Shown: piece by piece, positions 28,488 through 37,279 of the stretch
Layout of the letters: each line of letters starts with the position of its first letter
Position numbering within the stretch: position 1 is the first letter of the stretch
NCBI RefSeq assembly: GCF_008000995.1
Contig: NZ_CP042828.1
Span: 3,090,882-3,154,881, forward strand
Origin: Ruania zhangjianzhongii
Lineage (GTDB): Bacteria > Actinomycetota > Actinomycetes > Actinomycetales > Beutenbergiaceae
Reading direction: 5' to 3'
DNA length: 64,000 nucleotides
The notes under the pieces: model-generated
The model's database searches: none
What the model was told of the DNA's origin: nothing
The model's input: the letters and a program-made list of their open reading frames with translations, nothing else
Translations under genes and position numbers: made by a program

Positions 28488-29227
28488 CCGCTCACGCCGG
28501 GGCCAGCCCGTGGCCCACCCGGGTGCTCGCGCACGCCGGGTTCGAGATGCGCAACCTGCTCCGCAACGGGGAGCAGCTCCTGCTCATGGTGATCCTGCCG
28601 GCGATCGTGCTGGTGGTGCTGGCCCGCACCGACCTGATCCGCCTGGACCTCGGCGGCCAGGACCCGGTCCAGGTGGCTGCTCCCGGCGTGCTCGCCCTGG
28701 CGGTGATGTCTACTGCCTTCACCTCGAACGCGATCGCTACCGGGTTCGACCGGCGCGCCGGTGCGCTCCGGCTGCTGGCCACCACCCCGCTGGGCCGCAG
28801 CGGCCTGCTCGGGGGCAAAGTCGTCGGGGTGTGCGCGGTGGAGGTCGTGCAGATCGTCCTTCTCGGTGCCCTCGCCCTGGCCCTCGGCTGGCGCCCGATG
28901 CTGGCTGGGCTCCCGGTGGCGATCGTGGCGGTCCTGCTGGGTACGGCTGCGTTCACCGCACTGGCCCTGCTGATCGCCGGCACGCTGCGCGCCGACGCCG
29001 TGCTCGCGGGCGCGAACCTGCTCTGGCTGCTCCTCGTGGTCGGCGGCGGGGTGATCGTGCCGATGGGTGGTGTGCTCGCCTACCTGCCGTCCGCCGCGCT
29101 CGGGGACGCCCTGCGAGCCGGCCTGACCGACGGCGCTCCCTCCGATGCCCTGCTCCCGCTGGCGATCCTGGCGGCGTGGACCGTGCTGCTCGGCGCTGCG
29201 ACGGTGCGCTGGTTCCGCTGGGACTGA
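28484..29227 (+). CDS. ABC-2 type permease, DrrB type
   Basis: The 247-residue protein has six predicted membrane helices and the ABC-2 architecture, starting with the cytoplasmic HAGFEMRNLLRNGEQLLLMV. It contains GFDRRAGALRLLATTPLGRS between helices 2 and 3, typical of this permease family. It overlaps the ATPase gene by four bases and is presumed to form a dimeric exporter with it. Given its place before heme A synthase, a link to respiratory assembly is possible but the substrate is unknown. Confidence 0.88.
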   Translation: MTAHAGASPWPTRVLAHAGFEMRNLLRNGEQLLLMVILPAIVLVVLARTDLIRLDLGGQDPVQVAAPGVLALAVMSTAFTSNAIATGFDRRAGALRLLATTPLGRSGLLGGKVVGVCAVEVVQIVLLGALALALGWRPMLAGLPVAIVAVLLGTAAFTALALLIAGTLRADAVLAGANLLWLLLVVGGGVIVPMGGVLAYLPSAALGDALRAGLTDGAPSDALLPLAILAAWTVLLGAATVRWFRWD

Positions 29228-29244
29228 CCCGGCGCCGGGCGGGA

Positions 29245-29250
29245 TATCGT
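29245..29250 (+). promoter_or_regulatory. -10 box, leaderless start of ctaA
   Basis: TATCGT fits TANNNT and ends six bases before the GTG at 29257. Confidence 0.45.
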
Positions 29251-29256
29251 GATGGG

Positions 29257-30216
29257 GTGTCCGCGCTGACGTACTCCAAGCTCACCGGTCGGGTGATCGT
29301 GGCCAACCTGGTGGCCCAGATCGTCATCATCGCCACCGGTGGTGCCGTGCGGCTGACCGGCTCGGGACTGGGCTGCTCCAGCTGGCCGAACTGCGAACCG
29401 GGCGAGTTCAGCCCGCAGTTCCACACCGCTTCCTCGATCCACCCCTACGTGGAGTGGGGGAACCGGATGATGGGCGCAGTGGTGGTGATCGTGGCGCTCG
29501 CAGTAGCGGTGCTGGTGTTCTTCGCGGCGCGGCGGGGAGTGCGGCCGGTGCCGTCCACGCGGCTGCTCTGGCTGGCCACGGTGCCGCTGCTGCTCTCCCT
29601 GGTGCAGGCGGTGCTCGGCGGGCTGACCGTGGTGCTGGCGCTGCACCCGGCGCTGGTCGGCTCGCATTTCCTGTTCTCGGCGGCCCTGGTGTGGCTCTCC
29701 ACCTGGCTGGTGATCGAGTGGTACCGGCCGGGGCGGCCGCACCCGATCGTGCCGGCAGGGCTGCGCACCACCGGCTGGGTGCTGGCGGCGGTCGGGGCCG
29801 TGGTGGTGGTGCTGGGGATGGTGGTCACCGGTGCCGGGCCGCACTCTGGTGACGATGAGGTGGGCTACCGGTTCGCTGTGGACCCGGTTCTGATCGCCAG
29901 GACGCATGCGGGGTTCGTCTGGCTGTTCCTGGCGGTGCTCGCCGTGTTCCTGGTGCTCGCCTTCCGCGCGGCCGACGACGGCGCCGGTCAGGTGCGCAGA
30001 CTGCGGCACCGTGGGATGGCGCTGCTCGCCGTAACGCTCGCCCAGGGCGCGATCGGCTATGTGCAGTACTTCACCGGGCTCCCGGAGCTGCTCGTGGGCA
30101 TCCATATGGTCGGTGCGGCGCTGCTGCTGGCCACGTTGGCGTGGACGGTGGCCGGGATGTCCGAACGCGCCACGCGTGCAGAGCTGACCCGGGCCGACTC
30201 CGCGGTGCCCGCTTAG
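29257..30216 (+). CDS. ctaA: Heme A synthase, CtaA/COX15 family
   Basis: The 319-residue membrane protein starts VSALTYSKLTGRVIVANLVA and has eight predicted helices. The first loop carries GGAVRLTGSGLGCSSWPNC with the paired cysteines of Gram-positive CtaA, and histidine ligands lie in SSIHPYVEWGNR, LHPALVGSHFL, ARTHAGFVWL and LVGIHMVGAAL. The enzyme oxidises heme O to heme A for cytochrome oxidase. The start is set by the leaderless promoter. The following 111 bases up to the convergent NUDIX gene hold no clear terminator. Confidence 0.92.
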   Translation: MSALTYSKLTGRVIVANLVAQIVIIATGGAVRLTGSGLGCSSWPNCEPGEFSPQFHTASSIHPYVEWGNRMMGAVVVIVALAVAVLVFFAARRGVRPVPSTRLLWLATVPLLLSLVQAVLGGLTVVLALHPALVGSHFLFSAALVWLSTWLVIEWYRPGRPHPIVPAGLRTTGWVLAAVGAVVVVLGMVVTGAGPHSGDDEVGYRFAVDPVLIARTHAGFVWLFLAVLAVFLVLAFRAADDGAGQVRRLRHRGMALLAVTLAQGAIGYVQYFTGLPELLVGIHMVGAALLLATLAWTVAGMSERATRAELTRADSAVPA

Positions 30217-30327
30217 ACCCCCGAGGGCATTCGTCACGTACTGCGGCAGCTCGATACCCGGGAGCACGACTCACCGCAGTGGGTAACGAGTGCATCGATT
30301 CAGCGCGCAGTGGGTGGGTCGGGTGGT

Positions 30328-30963
30328 TCAGGGGTGCGGGGCGTCGGCGGACCGCAGCGTCTGCCAGCCGGAGGCCCGGGCGGCATGTGCGGCGAGGATG
30401 CCGGCGACGGCACTCGGGTTGTGCAGGCGACCGTCGAGGACTGCGGCCAGCGCCTCGTCCAGGTCCACCCAGCGCAGCGGCATGTCGAGCTCCTCGGCCT
30501 CCCGCTGATACCGGTCGGCCTCGGGCACCTCGCCCAGGTCGCGGGCCAGGAAGATCCGGATCCGTTCGTCGCTGCCGCCGGGCGTGGTGCAGAAGTCCAC
30601 CAGGGTGTGCCACGTGCCGGCCACCAGGTCCGCCTCTTCGGCGAGCTCACGCCGGGCCGCGGCGGCCGGCTCCTCCCCGGGCACGTCCAGCAGCCCCGCA
30701 GGTACCTCCCACAGGTAGGCCCGCACCGGGTGCCGGTACTGGCGCACCAGCGCCACCTGCTCCTGGTCGTCGAGTGCGACGATCGCCACCGCGCCGGGGT
30801 GGGCGAGGAACTCCCGGTAGACCACTCCCCCGGCACCGAGATCCACCTGCTCACCGACCAGGTCGAATACCTTGCCGGTGTGCAGCATGGTCCGGTCCGT
30901 CACCGGGAGTTCGGCCGCCTCGTCCTGCAACCTGCTCTGCTGCGGATCCCCGCCCTCAGCCAC
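30328..30963 (-). CDS. NUDIX hydrolase, ADP-ribose pyrophosphatase type
   Basis: The 211-residue protein has the NUDIX box [20 protein letters not shown] near residues 96-115, with Asp in place of the last conserved Gly (EEADL). The surrounding sequence ([18 protein letters not shown], then [11 protein letters not shown]) matches ADP-ribose pyrophosphatases such as Rv1700. It starts GTG at 30963, overlapping the pyrG stop by eight bases; the pyrG-NUDIX order is the same as in Mycobacterium. Confidence 0.9.
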   Translation of the reverse strand: MAEGGDPQQSRLQDEAAELPVTDRTMLHTGKVFDLVGEQVDLGAGGVVYREFLAHPGAVAIVALDDQEQVALVRQYRHPVRAYLWEVPAGLLDVPGEEPAAAARRELAEEADLVAGTWHTLVDFCTTPGGSDERIRIFLARDLGEVPEADRYQREAEELDMPLRWVDLDEALAAVLDGRLHNPSAVAGILAAHAARASGWQTLRSADAPHP

Positions 30964-32666
30964 GGGGGCTGGGCTCCACCTCGAGCAGCCGGGTCTCCCG
31001 CTGGCGCTCCAGGGCCGCACCGATCAGTCCGATGAACAACGGATGCGCCCGGGTGGGCCGAGACTTGAACTCCGGATGCGCCTGGGTGGCCACGTAGTAC
31101 GGGTGCTTCTGGCGGTCGAGCTCCACGAACTCCACCAGCGAGGAGTCCGGTGACCGGCCGGAGATCAGCAGCCCCGCTTCGGCGAGAGCGTCCCGATAGC
31201 TGTTGTTCACCTCGTACCGGTGCCGGTGCCGCTCGGAGACCCGTTCGCTGCCGTACACCTCGGCCACCAGGGAACCGGGCTCGAGCACGGCGTCATAGGA
31301 GCCCAGGCGCATCGTGCCGCCCAGGTCACCGGCACCCTCGACGATGCTGAGCTGTTCTTCCATCGTGGCGACCACCGGGTCGGCGGAGTCCGGGTCGAAC
31401 TCGGTGGAGGAGGCTCCGCTCAGGCCGAGCACGTTGCGGGCGTACTCGATCACCATCGCCTGCAGGCCGAGGCAGATGCCGAGCGTGGGGGACCTGGTGC
31501 TCGCGGGCCCAGCGTAGGGCGCCGAGCTTGCCTTCGATCCCGCGGACGCCGAACCCGCCGGGAACGAGGATGCCGTCGACGCCGCTGAGCGCCTTGCGGG
31601 CACCGTCCTCGGTGGCACAGTCGTCGGAGGGCACCCAACGCAGCTTCACCCGGGTGTTGATGTGGAAGCCGCCGGCGCGCATCGCTTCGGTCACCGACAG
31701 GTAGGCATCCGGCAGGTCGATGTACTTACCGACCAAGGCGACCTCGACCTCGTCCGCCGGGTGGTGCACCCGCTCGAGCAGGGTGTGCCAGGTGTTCCAG
31801 TCGACATCCCGGAACGGGATGGTCAGCCGCCGGATCACGTAGGCGTCCAGCCCCTCGCTGTGCAGCACCTTCGGGATGTCGTAGATGCTCGGGGCGTCCA
31901 CACAGGTGATCACCGCTTCCCGGTCCACGTCGCACATCGCGGCGATCTTCGCCTTGACGCCCTCCGGGATGTCCCGGTCGGCGCGGCAGACGATCGCGTC
32001 CGGCTGGATACCGATGCTGCGCAGTGCGGCCACCGAGTGCTGCGTGGGTTTGGTCTTCAGCTCACCACTGGGCCCGAGGTAGGGCACGAGGGAGACATGC
32101 ACGAAGAACACGTTGTCCCGGCCGACGTCCTGGCGAACCTGGCGGGCGGCCTCGAGGAAGGGCTGAGACTCGATGTCACCGACCGTGCCGCCGATCTCGG
32201 TGATGATGACGTCGGGCAGCGGTCCGGGGCCGCTCGCCTGGGCACGCATCCGCCGCTTGATCTCGTCGGTGATGTGCGGAATGACCTGCACGGTGTCGCC
32301 GAGGTACTCCCCGCGCCGTTCCTTGGCGATCACCGTGGAGTAGACGACGCCGGTGGTCACGTTGGCGCCGGCGTCCAGGTCGACGTCCAGGAACCGTTCG
32401 TAGTGGCCGATGTCCAGGTCGGTCTCGGCGCCGTCGTCTGTGACGAACACCTCACCGTGCTGGAACGGGTTCATCGTGCCCGGGTCCACGTTCAGGTATG
32501 GGTCGAGCTTCTGCATCGTCACCCGGAGACCGCGGGCACGGAGCAGATGGCCCAGGCTGGAGGCGGTCAAACCCTTGCCGAGCGAGGAAGCGACCCCGCC
32601 CGTCACGAAGATGTGCCGCGGAACATTCACGAGTTGCCCGGAGTGCCGGTCCGAAGAGATCACCAC
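30956..32666 (-). CDS. pyrG: CTP synthase, interrupted by a single-base frameshift
   Basis: The enzyme turns UTP into CTP using glutamine. The synthetase domain ([20 protein letters not shown], starting near 32624) reads in one frame to about 31490; the glutaminase domain, with the nucleophile Cys in [18 protein letters not shown], continues in the next frame to the stop at 30956. Frame changes at a run of five G (plus 31487-31491). Removing one base restores an intact 569-residue enzyme of normal size. As read, the protein would be 446 residues, with about 54 wrong residues and no glutaminase. Starts at 32666, 32663 or GTG 32630 are possible. Confidence 0.88.
31487..31491. other. pyrG: Frameshift point in pyrG: homopolymer run of five G
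   Basis: On the coding strand the run is CAG GTC CCC CAC; with one C fewer it becomes GTC CCC ACG CTC GGC, giving the conserved VPTLG. The run is a typical place for sequencing miscalls. The CCC-C context is also prone to +1 ribosomal slippage, but that is a less likely reason. Confidence 0.85.
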
Positions 32667-32672
32667 GGGCTT

Positions 32673-33758
32673 CTACGCTATCACCCTGGCGTAGATTCCG
32701 AGGCTCTGTCGCAGCGCATCGGCGAGGCCGGGCAGCTCGCCGGCTCGTCGACGCCCGGCGCGCCGCAGATCGTCGGCGAGCTCCGGATCGGTGAGGACGG
32801 CGGTGATCTGCGCCGCCAGTGCGTCCGGATCCGGGTACGGGACCAGGCGCGCGGCATCGCCGGTGACCTCCCGGGTGCCGCCGACGTCGGTGGCCACGAC
32901 CGGCACTCCGGCGGCGAGCGCTTCCTGCACGTTGATCGGCTGCCCCTCCCAGGCGCTGGTGGAGACCAGCAGCTCGGAGCTGGCGAGCAGATCGGGCACG
33001 TCGCTGCGCCGACCGAGCAGGATCACCGGAAGGTCCTCGCCGATCACCTGGTCGGCGAGCTCGTCCAGCAGCGGGCCGCCGCCGGCCACCAGCCAGCGCG
33101 CCTCGGGTACCCGATCGGCAAGCAGTGCTGCGGAGTCGGCAAGCAGACCGAGACCCTTCTGCGGTGCCAGGCGCCCGACGGTGAGCACCACCCGGTGCTC
33201 GGGGGCCAGACCGAGGGCGCGCCGGGCCGGGCCGTGCAGCGGTGTGCCGGCGGTGGTCTCCGGTGCCGGCACCAGGGCTCGCTCGGTCAGCCGTGCGCCG
33301 TGCCGGGCGGCCCAGTCCACCAGGTCCGCACTGACGCCGAGCACGGCGTTCGCGCGAGCGGCGATCGCCCGGAGCAGCGCGCCGGCCACGGTGCGCACCC
33401 CACCAGAACCGACGGGAGAGTTGTGCAGCGTGACCACGAGCGCCGTGTGCGCCAGCGCTGGGGTGCTCAACGCGAGGGCGGCGAGTGCGCCGGCGCGCAA
33501 GCCGTGCGCGTGCACCACGTCCGCCCCGCGGGCCAGCGTCCGGATCCGGGTGAGGTTGCGAGCGTCGGCCACCTGCGGCCGGTCGCTGATCTCGACCCGG
33601 ACCGCGTGCACTGCCCCGCTCGCTCCGGCGATCACGTCCGCCGGGCCCGCCAGGATCACCCGGTGGTCAGCGGACATCGCAGCGGCCAGCGAGCGCACGT
33701 GGCGGCCGATACCGCCGGCAGTGCTGCCGGTCAGCTGAACGATGCGTAGATCAGGCAC
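32673..33758 (-). CDS. Glycosyltransferase family 4 (murJ-pyrG interval)
   Basis: The 361-residue GT4 enzyme has an N-terminal TGSTAGGIGRHVRSLAAAM, the donor-domain VLTVGRLAPQKGLGLLADS and the nucleotide-sugar element NVQEALAAGVPVVATDVGG near residue 285. It probably transfers a hexose to a cell envelope acceptor; its position directly after murJ in one operon supports an envelope role. The GTG at 33758 overlaps the murJ stop by eight bases and its stop lies six bases before the pyrG start. Confidence 0.85.
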   Translation of the reverse strand: MPDLRIVQLTGSTAGGIGRHVRSLAAAMSADHRVILAGPADVIAGASGAVHAVRVEISDRPQVADARNLTRIRTLARGADVVHAHGLRAGALAALALSTPALAHTALVVTLHNSPVGSGGVRTVAGALLRAIAARANAVLGVSADLVDWAARHGARLTERALVPAPETTAGTPLHGPARRALGLAPEHRVVLTVGRLAPQKGLGLLADSAALLADRVPEARWLVAGGGPLLDELADQVIGEDLPVILLGRRSDVPDLLASSELLVSTSAWEGQPINVQEALAAGVPVVATDVGGTREVTGDAARLVPYPDPDALAAQITAVLTDPELADDLRRAGRRRAGELPGLADALRQSLGIYARVIA

Positions 33759-35361
33759 GGGTCCTCCTCAGGGTGCTCAGGATGCCACGATCTGCCACGA
33801 ACACGGCACCGGCGACCATGCCGGCGGCGAGGATCGCACCCAGGCCGCCGGCCATCACCGCGGCGAGCAGGGACGAACCGGTCAGATCGAGCACGAGCGT
33901 AGTGGCCCACCGACCGGCGAGCGCGCCGAGCCCGGCGCTGACGATGCCGACCGCTATGGTGCGGACCGTCCCGGCCGTCACCGAGCCGGGCAGCGCTCGG
34001 GCCAGCGCGAGCAGCAACGCGACTGCGGCAGCGGACATGCCGATGCTGTGCGCCAGACCGAGGGCGGCGAGCGTGTCCGCAGGGCGCCCGCCGTCCGGCG
34101 CCACGATCTGCACGCCGATCACGGCAGCCAGGCTCACCACCAGCCAGCCCATCGCTGTGCCGGCGACTGCGGATCGCTGCCGGTCCAGGGAGAACAGCGC
34201 CCGGGAGATGTGGAAGATCAGCGCCAGCCCGATCACCCCCGGGGCCATCAGGGTCAGTGCCGTGGTCATCCCGGTGGTGTCGTTGCGCTGGGCGAAGACC
34301 AGTTCGGCGGCCGGGGCGACGGCGATCAACGCAGCCACGCCGAGGAAGGAGACCGCCAGCACGGCCCGGGTGGAGCTCTGCGCGGTGCGGGCGAACAGGT
34401 CCCGGTGGCCGCCGGAGGCAAGCTCGGCCAGTTTCGGGAACACCGCTGTGGCCAACGGGATGGCGAGCACCGCGTACGGCAGCAGGTACACCGCCTGGGT
34501 CCACTGGAAGATGTTGATCGTTCCCTCGGAGCCGCCGGCACGAGAGAGCCAGACCACCACGATCACCGAGATCTGCTGAGCCACCAGAGAGCCGAGCCCG
34601 GCCATCGCCAGAGCTCCCGCGCGGCGGGCCACTCCGGGTGGGAACCGGAGCGTGGGGCGCAGGCGCACCCCGCAGCGCCACACCGGGATGAGCATCGGCA
34701 GCGACATCACTGCCACCCCGGCGGTCGTTCCCCAGGCGAGCCAGGCCAGGGCAGCATCGGAGAGGCCCTCCGGGCTGTCCTGCATCCCGGCGGCCAGTCG
34801 ACCAAACACCAGATAGCTGGCGATCACCACAGCGGTGGAGGCGATCGGGGCCAGCGCGGGGGCGAGGAACCGGCGGTGGGCCTGGAGCACTCCGGTGAGC
34901 ACCACGCCGATCCCGTAGAGCACGATCTGTGGGGCGAAGACGATCAGGAAGTAGGTGGTCAGCTCGACCTGTGCGGCCGGGTCGCCACCGGCCGACTGCG
35001 GCAGCAGCTCGGCGATCGGGCGGGCCAACAGGGTGACCACCAGCCCGACCGGCACCAGGGCGAGCACCGCCCAGGTGAGCAGGGCCGAGGACGTCCGGTT
35101 GACGTCGTCGGCGACCTTGCGAGCGATCGGTGCCGCGAGCAGTGGCACCACGGCACCGGCCAGGGCGCCTCCGGCGACCACTTCGTAGAGCACGTTCGGG
35201 ATGGTGTTCGCCGTGGCGTAGGCGTTACCGACCGCACCGGCCTGGACGGTGGCCGCCTGCGCGAGCCAGCGGCCGAAGCCGAGGACCCGGGAGACGATCG
35301 TCAGCACGGCGATCATCGTCGCCGCGCCCGCCACCCCGGTGATCAGGCGCCGCGTACTCAC
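33751..35361 (-). CDS. murJ: MurJ/MviN-like lipid II flippase
   Basis: The 536-residue protein has about 14 membrane helices and the MurJ features: TIVSRVLGFGRWLAQA at the first helix, ANTIPNVLYEVVAGGALAGA, and the charged cavity region with repeated Arg. MurJ flips the peptidoglycan precursor lipid II to the outer face. The ATG overlaps the MraY-like gene stop (ATGA). In M. tuberculosis murJ (Rv3910) is located elsewhere, so this is either the main flippase or an additional MurJ-family paralogue; it lacks the kinase-like C-terminal extension of mycobacterial MurJ. Confidence 0.85.
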   Translation of the reverse strand: MSTRRLITGVAGAATMIAVLTIVSRVLGFGRWLAQAATVQAGAVGNAYATANTIPNVLYEVVAGGALAGAVVPLLAAPIARKVADDVNRTSSALLTWAVLALVPVGLVVTLLARPIAELLPQSAGGDPAAQVELTTYFLIVFAPQIVLYGIGVVLTGVLQAHRRFLAPALAPIASTAVVIASYLVFGRLAAGMQDSPEGLSDAALAWLAWGTTAGVAVMSLPMLIPVWRCGVRLRPTLRFPPGVARRAGALAMAGLGSLVAQQISVIVVVWLSRAGGSEGTINIFQWTQAVYLLPYAVLAIPLATAVFPKLAELASGGHRDLFARTAQSSTRAVLAVSFLGVAALIAVAPAAELVFAQRNDTTGMTTALTLMAPGVIGLALIFHISRALFSLDRQRSAVAGTAMGWLVVSLAAVIGVQIVAPDGGRPADTLAALGLAHSIGMSAAAVALLLALARALPGSVTAGTVRTIAVGIVSAGLGALAGRWATTLVLDLTGSSLLAAVMAGGLGAILAAGMVAGAVFVADRGILSTLRRTRA

Positions 35362-36245
35362 GGGAGGCGACCCCAGCGGTCCGCGGCGTGAGCCAGTGGC
35401 GTGCGGTCGATGACGGCGGAGAAGCTCACCTTCTCGCTGAGCACGATCAGAGCGACCACACCGGTGAGGGCTCCGGCGCGTACCGCGGCCGAGGGCACCA
35501 GTGCCAGCCCGGTGCCCACGAGTGCGCCGAGGGCGTTGGCACCGGTGTCGCCGAGCATGGTGCGCTCGCCGAGGTCGTCGGCCCAGGCAGCGGCTACCAC
35601 ACCGCAGGCGCCTGCACCGAGGCGGCCAGCAGGTCCGGGAAGCACGGCCAGCGGCGCGGCGATCACGGTGGTGGCCTTCAACGCCCGCCCGGGCCGCAGG
35701 TCGAACAGGTTGATCAGGTTCGCGGTGCCAGCGATCAGCGCCCCGGAGGTGAGCACGTCCAGGCCACGCCGGATCAGGCTGCTGCCGATCGGGCGGCCTT
35801 CCCGGTCCATCACCGCCGCGGCCACCAGGGACAGCGCAGGAATACCGAAGAGCTTGAGGGTGCCGGTGGTGATCTGACCGTGGGCGAGCGCGCGCAGGTG
35901 CCCGCGCAGGCCGCGAGCCGTGCCCGGATCGGGGTCACGGTCATCGACCAGGCCGAAGGCGGCGGCACCGGCGGTGGCCAGGGCGGCTGCTGAGGCGGTG
36001 CGGACCGTTCCGCCACCGGTCGCGGCAGTAGCGGTGGTGCCCGCCGCAGCCGCGATCCCCCCGCTGAGGCTGACCGTGCGGCCGCGGTAGTTGGTGCGCT
36101 CCCAGCTCTGTGGGGGGCTGTCGACGTCGCCGGTGGCACGATCGGGCTGCCCAGTCGCTGCTGCGGGTCGCTGCTGACCGGCCCATACTCCCGCAACAAG
36201 TGCGGTGACGGCGCCGCCGGCCAGCGCAGCGACCGCTCGCTTCAC
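35358..36245 (-). CDS. MraY/WecA-like (PNPT superfamily) membrane protein
   Basis: The 295-residue multi-helix protein keeps the superfamily signatures: AAFGLVDDRDPD (the D-D-x-x-D magnesium motif), LINLFDLRPGRALK (the N-x-x-N-x-x-D loop) and MLGDTGANALGALVG. PNPT enzymes move sugar-1-phosphate from UDP-sugars to polyprenyl phosphate. It is shorter than MraY (about 360) and its N-terminal half is Ala/Gly/Thr-rich without a clear charged motif, so activity is not assured. It overlaps mctB and murJ by four bases each. Confidence 0.75.
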   Translation of the reverse strand: MKRAVAALAGGAVTALVAGVWAGQQRPAAATGQPDRATGDVDSPPQSWERTNYRGRTVSLSGGIAAAAGTTATAATGGGTVRTASAAALATAGAAAFGLVDDRDPDPGTARGLRGHLRALAHGQITTGTLKLFGIPALSLVAAAVMDREGRPIGSSLIRRGLDVLTSGALIAGTANLINLFDLRPGRALKATTVIAAPLAVLPGPAGRLGAGACGVVAAAWADDLGERTMLGDTGANALGALVGTGLALVPSAAVRAGALTGVVALIVLSEKVSFSAVIDRTPLAHAADRWGRLP

Positions 36246-37252
36246 CCCTGCTCCTCGATCGGACCGACGGCGAACTGCTGCGGATCGGGTGCGGAGAGGT
36301 TCTCCTGTGCCGGAATCACGGCGTCGACATTCTCGGCGACCCCGAAGTGCCCGCCGTCACCAGCCACAGCGGCGGCGACCGCCAGTGGCACGGTGACCTG
36401 GCCGGTGATGGTCCCGACGCCGTCGACAGTGGTCAGCCCCTCGGCGAGGTCGTCGTCCGCGCGCAGCGCGGTCAGCAACGAACCCGGGCCGTCGTCGGAG
36501 CCGGCGAGCACCGAGGCCTCACCGGTGGAGCTCATCCCGGTGGCGACGGTGGCGAAGGCGGCGTTCAGCTCATCCAGGTGAGCGGCCTCCTCCTCGGTGG
36601 GTGCTTCCTCCAGCGACGGCGGGCCGACGATCACCGTGGTGTAGGCGGGACCGTCGATCGCCGAGTCCTCGGTGATCAGCTCGCTGGTGCGGAGCAGCTC
36701 CAGCATCTGGGTGGCCTCCGCAGAGCTGGCATCGGTCTGGTCCGGGTTGCGCAGCGTGAGTGCCTGGCCGAGTGCCTGAGCGAGGATCTGGTCCGACGGT
36801 GCGTCCGCGGCCGGGGCCGGGTTCATCGACGGCACAAGGTTCTGCGCGATCCCGGAACGGAAGGACACCTGCCCGGTGTCCACCCAGGCATCGCTCAGCG
36901 TGACGGTGCCCGTGACGGTGGCATCGGCCTGGTCCAGCCGGGCAGTGACCGCCTCGGTGACGTCTTCGTCGGCACCGGGCAGCTCCACGATCGCCACGGA
37001 CCGGTCGGTCAAGGTGCCGGCGAGCAGCCGGCCGGCGGACTCGGTGATGAAGGTGCTCCGGTTCTGCGAGGAGATCTGCGCGGCGTCCAGCTCGGCGCGC
37101 AGCGACTCCTTCTCTGCCCGGAGCTGGTCCACCTGTCCGGTGAGCTCGTCGGCGATGGAGTCACGCAGCGGGCCGGCACCGAGCACGATCCCCACGGCGA
37201 GCGCGAGGAACACCGAGATCAGCGAGACGATGTGGTAACGGAAGTCGATCAC
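36242..37252 (-). CDS. mctB: MctB/SteB-like envelope protein
   Basis: The 336-residue protein has one N-terminal membrane helix (MIDFRYHIVSLISVFLALAV), a coiled coil near residues 30-65 and an extracytoplasmic alpha/beta domain. This matches Rv1698, called MctB (copper transport) and SteB (cell separation). Gene order steA-mctB is the same as in Mycobacterium and Corynebacterium, where the pair regulates peptidoglycan hydrolase activity at the septum. The start is GTG with a weak upstream site. The gene 27 bases upstream is steA. Confidence 0.88.
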   Translation of the reverse strand: MIDFRYHIVSLISVFLALAVGIVLGAGPLRDSIADELTGQVDQLRAEKESLRAELDAAQISSQNRSTFITESAGRLLAGTLTDRSVAIVELPGADEDVTEAVTARLDQADATVTGTVTLSDAWVDTGQVSFRSGIAQNLVPSMNPAPAADAPSDQILAQALGQALTLRNPDQTDASSAEATQMLELLRTSELITEDSAIDGPAYTTVIVGPPSLEEAPTEEEAAHLDELNAAFATVATGMSSTGEASVLAGSDDGPGSLLTALRADDDLAEGLTTVDGVGTITGQVTVPLAVAAAVAGDGGHFGVAENVDAVIPAQENLSAPDPQQFAVGPIEEQG

Positions 37253-37279
37253 GTAGGTGGTCTTTCTCGAGCCGGGGGC

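Noticed and set aside
30240-30280. ACTGCGG/CCGCAGT inverted repeat between ctaA and the NUDIX gene
   Set aside because: Seven-base arms with a 27-base loop are likely by chance in GC-rich DNA.
31487-31491. Programmed +1 frameshift in pyrG
   Set aside because: CCC-C is slip-prone but I know of no regulated frameshift in pyrG and there is no stimulatory stop codon at the site; an indel error is simpler.
31662-33749. A 695-codon plus-strand open frame opposite pyrG and the GT4 gene
   Set aside because: Shadow of real genes; no recognisable protein features. Similar shadows at 228-2348, 2408-4126, 33742-35391 and 36347-38320 were also dropped.
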